A stretch of 64,000 nucleotides of DNA, taken from the NCBI GenBank assembly GCA_002436415.1, contig DJMA01000055.1, forward strand, positions 1 through 64,000. Direction: 5' to 3'. The translations under genes and the position numbers were made by a program. The first letter of the stretch is position 1. Each line of letters begins with the position of its first letter. Positions 60,332-64,000 of the stretch are shown here, in pieces. The notes beneath the pieces are model-generated. The model had not been told where the DNA came from, ran no database searches, and saw nothing but the letters and a program-made list of their open reading frames with translations. The stretch comes from Bdellovibrionaceae bacterium UBA6502. Lineage in GTDB: Bacteria; Bdellovibrionota; Bdellovibrionia; Bdellovibrionales; UBA840.

Positions 60332-61812
60332 AGACTTTTACTAATTGCGTACCTAAACTGCTCAAAGTTTTTTACACTATACACAAGAGCCTTATCAAAA
60401 TCTTCTTGGCGAATTCTATTTTCACCTCTCCACCTCGAAAACGAAAGAGCTAACTGAAAGCAAGCCTTTTTCCTTCTCCTTGAAAGATTTCCGAAGTATT
60501 GATTCTTGTTCAAATCGGTTTTTTCATGAAGCCTTTCTTCTATGTCAGACAATTTAACTTTACTACTCAGACTTTCATTTGCAAACTCCGCTTGTCTTTG
60601 ATGAATGGCTTGAATGTGAGAAGGCAAATAGACCTCATCACAATCCTTAACATTTGCAGCATAGTGAAATATTTGAAATCGATCTAGGACAGGACCTGAT
60701 AGTTTCTCTATGTACCGCTGTCGGGCAGTTAAGCGACATACACAACGGTTTTTCTGTGCGGGATAAAAATCACCACAAGGACAAAGGTTACTAGTAGCTA
60801 AGAGTAAAAAATCTGCTGGATGAGTTCTTCGCTCACCGGCTCTAGCTAAATGAATTTTTCCCGCTTCCATAGGTTCTCGAAGAGCTTCCTGTACCCTCGT
60901 TGGAAATTCTAAAAACTCATCCATGATCAGAACCCCTCCATGTGCTCGGGTAAATTCTCCAGGTATTGCCTTTGCTCCACCACCAATCATTGATATTTCT
61001 GTGGAGCTATGGTGTGGCGAGACGATAGGACGATGTTGTCTGTCTTCTCCAAAGTACTTGCCGATTTGTTTTAATTCAGAAAAATGTTCTGTATCTAAGG
61101 GCTTTAGAGCCTTTGCCAAATTCTCAACTATGGTTGATTTACCACTACCCTTGGGACCAGCAAAAATTGCAGAATGCTCTCCTATAGCAATCACTGCCGT
61201 GAGATCAGCCAACTCCCTACTAATGTATATTTCATCTGCATCAGGATAGGATTGCTTGTAGTTTAAAACCTCTGCTTCCACACAAGAACCTGCAGCAAAT
61301 TCTTTTAAACTAGCAAATTCGAATCTTGCAAAATCTAATGGTGCTGAAGATGGGCCAGTGTACAGATAATCATCCTCTAAGAGTTTTGCCTCTATAAAAT
61401 CAATGTCTAATGGTTGATAGACTTTGGCATCCAAGCCCAGCTCTCCGTATACAAAGGGCATTTCTTGCTTTGGAAGCGGAAGTTGCCCCGTTTCCCATAA
61501 AATTCCCAATGCAATTGGTAGGTCTAATCCAAGAGAGCTTTTTTTGATATGATTCGGCCTCAGATTGATAAAAATCTTTTTCTGGGTTGGTACCTCAAGA
61601 CCTGAAGAGCGAAAGGAGGAGAAAACCTTACTCTTTATCTCTTTAATCATTGCATCTGGCTGTCCCATAATATCAAAATCATGGGTACCATTGATGCAGC
61701 TAACTTCTACTTCCACGGGGATTAACGAATATTGATCTTTAATAAAACTTTGAATCTTCATGGGATTTATTGAAAGCAAGGCGGGTTCCAACAGAGACTT
61801 GCTTTTATCCAT
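60328..61812 (-). CDS. YifB/ComM-family Mg-chelatase-like AAA+ protein
   Basis: About 494 residues from the ATG at 61812 (a longer frame to 61893 starts with TTG and has no ribosome site; the family usually has about 500). An N-terminal Lon-S5-like fold (LIPVEVEVSCINGTHDFDIMG, quoted in part) is followed by AAA+ motifs: Walker A GPKGSGKST, Walker B GGVLIMDEFLEFP, and the Zn-finger-like NLCPCGDFYP with CVCR. ComM helicases drive branch migration in natural transformation. The PHHSSTEISMIGGG motif is diagnostic. No other competence gene is in the window. Confidence 0.93.
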   Translation of the reverse strand: MDKSKSLLEPALLSINPMKIQSFIKDQYSLIPVEVEVSCINGTHDFDIMGQPDAMIKEIKSKVFSSFRSSGLEVPTQKKIFINLRPNHIKKSSLGLDLPIALGILWETGQLPLPKQEMPFVYGELGLDAKVYQPLDIDFIEAKLLEDDYLYTGPSSAPLDFARFEFASLKEFAAGSCVEAEVLNYKQSYPDADEIYISRELADLTAVIAIGEHSAIFAGPKGSGKSTIVENLAKALKPLDTEHFSELKQIGKYFGEDRQHRPIVSPHHSSTEISMIGGGAKAIPGEFTRAHGGVLIMDEFLEFPTRVQEALREPMEAGKIHLARAGERRTHPADFLLLATSNLCPCGDFYPAQKNRCVCRLTARQRYIEKLSGPVLDRFQIFHYAANVKDCDEVYLPSHIQAIHQRQAEFANESLSSKVKLSDIEERLHEKTDLNKNQYFGNLSRRRKKACFQLALSFSRWRGENRIRQEDFDKALVYSVKNFEQFRYAISKSL

Positions 61813-61999
61813 TGTGAGATCCGAAAACAGGAATGCATACTTAGTTTTTGACCGAAAACAAGACCTAATTCTTTTAAAGGATAAGGTCGCCAAAAACTTT
61901 TTATTCTAGTAATAAAAATCTAAAAATCCTAACACTACTAAACTTTGACCGTGATTCGGAATCTTGTTAAATTAAAGAAAATCTATTTTTGGGGAAGAC

Positions 62000-62791
62000 A
62001 TGGATTCAAAAAAAATTGCGGTCATTACGGGTGGGGCCAGTGGCATTGGTTTGTTAATTCTAAAGCGATTAGTTCGCAACAACTATCAAGTCGTGGTCAT
62101 TGACCGAAATCGTGAAGCACTAAATCAGCTCAATGATGAGTTTTCACAGGTTAAAGTTATAAACTGTGACTTAAGCAACTTAGAGCAAGTAACGGAAGTT
62201 TGCTCTAAATTAAACAAAGAGCTTTCTCACATAGATCTCTTTTTCAATAATGCTGGAATCGTCATTGGTAAAGCTTTAAAAGACCTAAGCAATGAGGAGA
62301 TCGAAAGAAGCTATCGCGTAAATACAATTAGCCCAATGATACTTGTTCGAGACCTATTAGCCTTACTAGAAAAAGCTGAAAAAGCAAAAATCATCAATCT
62401 TTCTTCAGCTTCGGCTTTTACTGGAGTACCTAAACTATCTGACTATGCTGCCTCCAAGGCGGCTTTTTATAGTTTTGACGAATCCCTACGGCTAGAATTA
62501 AAAGAGTCTAAATCTAAGGTCAGTACTTTAGTGGTTTGCCCCTTTTACATCAACACCGGCATGTTTGACGGAGTAAAAACTAGATTTTCCTTTTTATTAC
62601 CAATTTTAGAACCTAATAAAGTGGTCAACAAAATCATGCATTCCATTCACAAAGACCATAAAAGATTAATCATGCCATGGTTCATCTATAGTGTTTTTTT
62701 AGTAAAGCTTTTACCAGTTGGTCTTTCAGACTCTTTGTTGAGCTTTTTTGGAATCAACTCAAGTATGAAAGACTTTGTCGGTAGAAAATAG
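62000..62791 (+). CDS. Short-chain dehydrogenase/reductase
   Basis: 263 residues. Cofactor motif TGGASGIG (10-17), NNAG (83-86), Ser135/136 and YAASK with Tyr149 and Lys153. The Asp after the second strand (VVVIDR) favours NAD(H). The last 60 residues are hydrophobic (FIYSVFLVKLLPVGLSDSLL), as in lipid or retinol-type SDRs that touch membranes. Start ATG at 62000 with GGGGAAG ahead. Substrate unknown. Convergent with the pirin gene, 11 bases apart. Confidence 0.9.
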   Translation: MDSKKIAVITGGASGIGLLILKRLVRNNYQVVVIDRNREALNQLNDEFSQVKVINCDLSNLEQVTEVCSKLNKELSHIDLFFNNAGIVIGKALKDLSNEEIERSYRVNTISPMILVRDLLALLEKAEKAKIINLSSASAFTGVPKLSDYAASKAAFYSFDESLRLELKESKSKVSTLVVCPFYINTGMFDGVKTRFSFLLPILEPNKVVNKIMHSIHKDHKRLIMPWFIYSVFLVKLLPVGLSDSLLSFFGINSSMKDFVGRK

Positions 62792-62802
62792 AGCTTTGCT
62801 TC

Positions 62803-63510
62803 TTAAGCAAGAGGAACTTCCATCACTAAAAACTCTGTGCTTTTCAAAGCTTTTATACTAAAGTTATCCAGGTCCACTAAGCCAAGTCCATCTCTGGAAC
62901 TAATTTGTTGGCCATCCACCTCTATCTGTCCATCTATAACAAAAATATAGACTCCGTTGGATTTTAATTTTTTTTCGTAAACACTAGAAAAGGATTCTTC
63001 AAAGTTTGCCAAACTAAAATAAGCATCTTGATGAATCTTTACTGACTCTCCCCCATCCGGTGATACAATCAACTGAAATTGATTTCTTCTAGCTTCTTCC
63101 GAAAACTCTTTTTGAGAGTAGCTAGGTTCAATACCCTTTTCTTTAGGATGGACCCATATTTGTAAGAAATTAACCTCTTCTGTGCTGGAATGATTAAATT
63201 CACTATGAGCGATTCCTTTACCAGCAGACATCAATTGAATTTCCCCTTTACGAATTATAAACTCGTTGCCGATGGTATCCTTGTGATAAAGAGAACCCTT
63301 TAGAGGTACCGAAATTATTTCCATATCCCGATGAGGATGAGTTTCAAATCCCTTCGACGGGGAAACAATATCATCATTAATCACTCTCAAAACGCCAAAG
63401 CCCATTCGATTTGGATTAAAATAATTGGCAAAACTAAAACTATGCTTACTTTGAAGCCACCCATGATTTGCACTACCGCGAGTCTCTGATTTATGAACTA
63501 TTTTTTCCAT
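62803..63510 (-). CDS. Pirin-family cupin protein (YhhW-like)
   Basis: 235 residues from the ATG at 63510, six bases after AGGAG; a longer frame to 63579 is not supported. N-terminal cupin with HPHRDMEI (His58, His60) and metal residues His102 and Glu104 (AGKGIAHSEFNHS); the C-terminal cupin half is less conserved. Some pirins act as quercetin 2,3-dioxygenases; others regulate transcription or metabolism. Substrate unknown. Confidence 0.9.
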   Translation of the reverse strand: MEKIVHKSETRGSANHGWLQSKHSFSFANYFNPNRMGFGVLRVINDDIVSPSKGFETHPHRDMEIISVPLKGSLYHKDTIGNEFIIRKGEIQLMSAGKGIAHSEFNHSSTEEVNFLQIWVHPKEKGIEPSYSQKEFSEEARRNQFQLIVSPDGGESVKIHQDAYFSLANFEESFSSVYEKKLKSNGVYIFVIDGQIEVDGQQISSRDGLGLVDLDNFSIKALKSTEFLVMEVPLA

Positions 63511-63871
63511 AGCAGTCTCCTTTGCTTTCTTTCCCATTATATAGCAATTTTTAGTGTTCCTCTTGTTCTTGTTTTGCAAGTTTAGGTTGCTCTAAAAGAC
63601 CACCACTGGTGGAGCAAAATGACTCTGTTCTTTCTGTTAAAGTAAAAAAAAAAGCTTAATTTTTTTGAATATTTACAGAGCAAAATCAAGTTTTACTTAT
63701 CACTCACATTTAAAAAATTTCTAGATCCATTAGAGATAAGTCTTTTTTAAGCAATTTAAGACAAGTCCCTGGTTCTTTTTGAGTCCAAAACATTTGGCAG
63801 CATCTTTGCTCTATAGCTAAGTATCAAAATGTGAAGGCCCAAAACTTCACTCTCATTTCCTAGGGGGAAAA
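63511..63871. other. Intergenic region with a sigma-54-like promoter
   Basis: About 360 AT-rich bases between divergent genes. The only specific feature is the sigma-54-type sequence at 63794-63810 described separately. The rest shows poly-A/T stretches and no ORF with a ribosome site. Confidence 0.4.
63794..63810 (+). promoter_or_regulatory. Sigma-54-like promoter
   Basis: TTGGCA at 63794-63799 (-24 element) and TTGCT at 63806-63810 (-12 element) keep the exact 12-base distance between the GG and GC pairs that RpoN requires. Transcription would start near 63820, about 50 bases ahead of the ATG at 63872. No activator site was recognised. Confidence 0.45.
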
Positions 63872-64000
63872 ATGAAAAAACAAATGCTTACTATATGTTT
63901 AGGACTTAGCCTTGCTTTACCTTCGCTTGCTGCAATTGACGAATCTGGTGATCTATTTGCTGATCTATCCAGTGTCGATTCCGCCTCCAATGAAGAGATT
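63872..64000 (+). CDS. Exported protein, truncated by the window edge
   Basis: The ATG at 63872 follows TAGGGGGAAAA. The first 20 residues form a clear signal peptide (KKQMLTICLGLSLALPSLA, cut before AID), and the mature start is acidic (IDESGDLFADLSSVDS). Only 43 codons are visible, so no family can be assigned. A sigma-54-like promoter precedes it, which hints at conditional expression. Confidence 0.7.
   Translation, partial: MKKQMLTICLGLSLALPSLAAIDESGDLFADLSSVDSASNEEI

Noticed and set aside
1..64000. CRISPR arrays, insertion sequences, prophage, rRNA
   Set aside because: No regular direct repeats, transposase/integrase motifs or rRNA-like sequence was found on reading both strands.

Overview
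The window reads as a chromosomal segment of a Gram-negative, AT-rich bacterium, most likely a Bdellovibrionota-type organism (Bdellovibrio/Bacteriovorax relatives). That placement is an inference. It rests on an outer-membrane toolkit (Mla-type lipid transport, a LolC/E-like permease, many lipoproteins and barrel-like proteins), frequent TTG/GTG starts, and many exported proteins with no recognisable family beside well-known housekeeping genes. The cdaA-ybbR-glmM cluster is also present. I see no transposase, integrase, phage gene, CRISPR array or rRNA. One tRNA (Cys) is present.

Layout. 1-4.4 kb: a probable lipoprotein methyltransferase whose signal peptide is out of frame across an A8 run, then an exported lytic-transglycosylase-like protein with two small paralogous exported proteins. 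4.6-15.6 kb: a membrane adenylate cyclase with two C-terminal GYF_2-like modules, divergent from a FecR-domain protein and a related repeat/barrel protein, then a small barrel-like protein, a large low-complexity protein with GspE-N-like and GAF-like ends, and an exported coiled protein. 15.7-25.5 kb: a nine-gene minus-strand run (fba, lysS, rhodanese lipoprotein, tilS, ftsH, cdaA, ybbR, glmM, pdxJ) closed by a strong terminator; it links c-di-AMP synthesis to peptidoglycan precursor supply. 25.8-32.1 kb: an Nfu-type Fe-S scaffold, two exported proteins of unknown function, dapD with an MpaA-like carboxypeptidase, and a Lol-type permease.

32.3-35.5 kb: an Mla-type operon (MlaE, an ABC protein that has lost every catalytic motif, a single-MCE-domain protein, one unknown). 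35.6-41.3 kb: a subtilase with a small coupled lipoprotein, a PLP enzyme of the Cys/Met family and another lipoprotein. 41.5-49 kb: tRNA-Cys, an exported ABC1/UbiB-like kinase, small proteins, lipoprotein SodC, a solute-binding protein, a 42-residue ORF behind an operator-like palindrome, a GST and a CtaA-like heme A synthase. 49.4-50.6 kb: an exported protein whose body resembles a sigma-70 factor. 50.7-55.7 kb: an arsenic/phosphate block (arsM, pstSCAB, thioredoxin-type arsC). 55.7-64 kb: a MoxR-DUF58-transglutaminase operon, a TrmB-like methyltransferase, ComM/YifB, an SDR, a pirin, and the start of an exported protein behind a sigma-54-like promoter.

The strongest candidates for new biology are the catalytically eroded ABC protein in the Mla operon, the exported sigma-factor-like protein, the exported ABC1-type kinase, the frameshifted lipoprotein signal at an A8 tract, and the low-complexity protein with GspE-N-like and GAF-like ends. 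All functional statements come from reading sequence motifs; no search was run.
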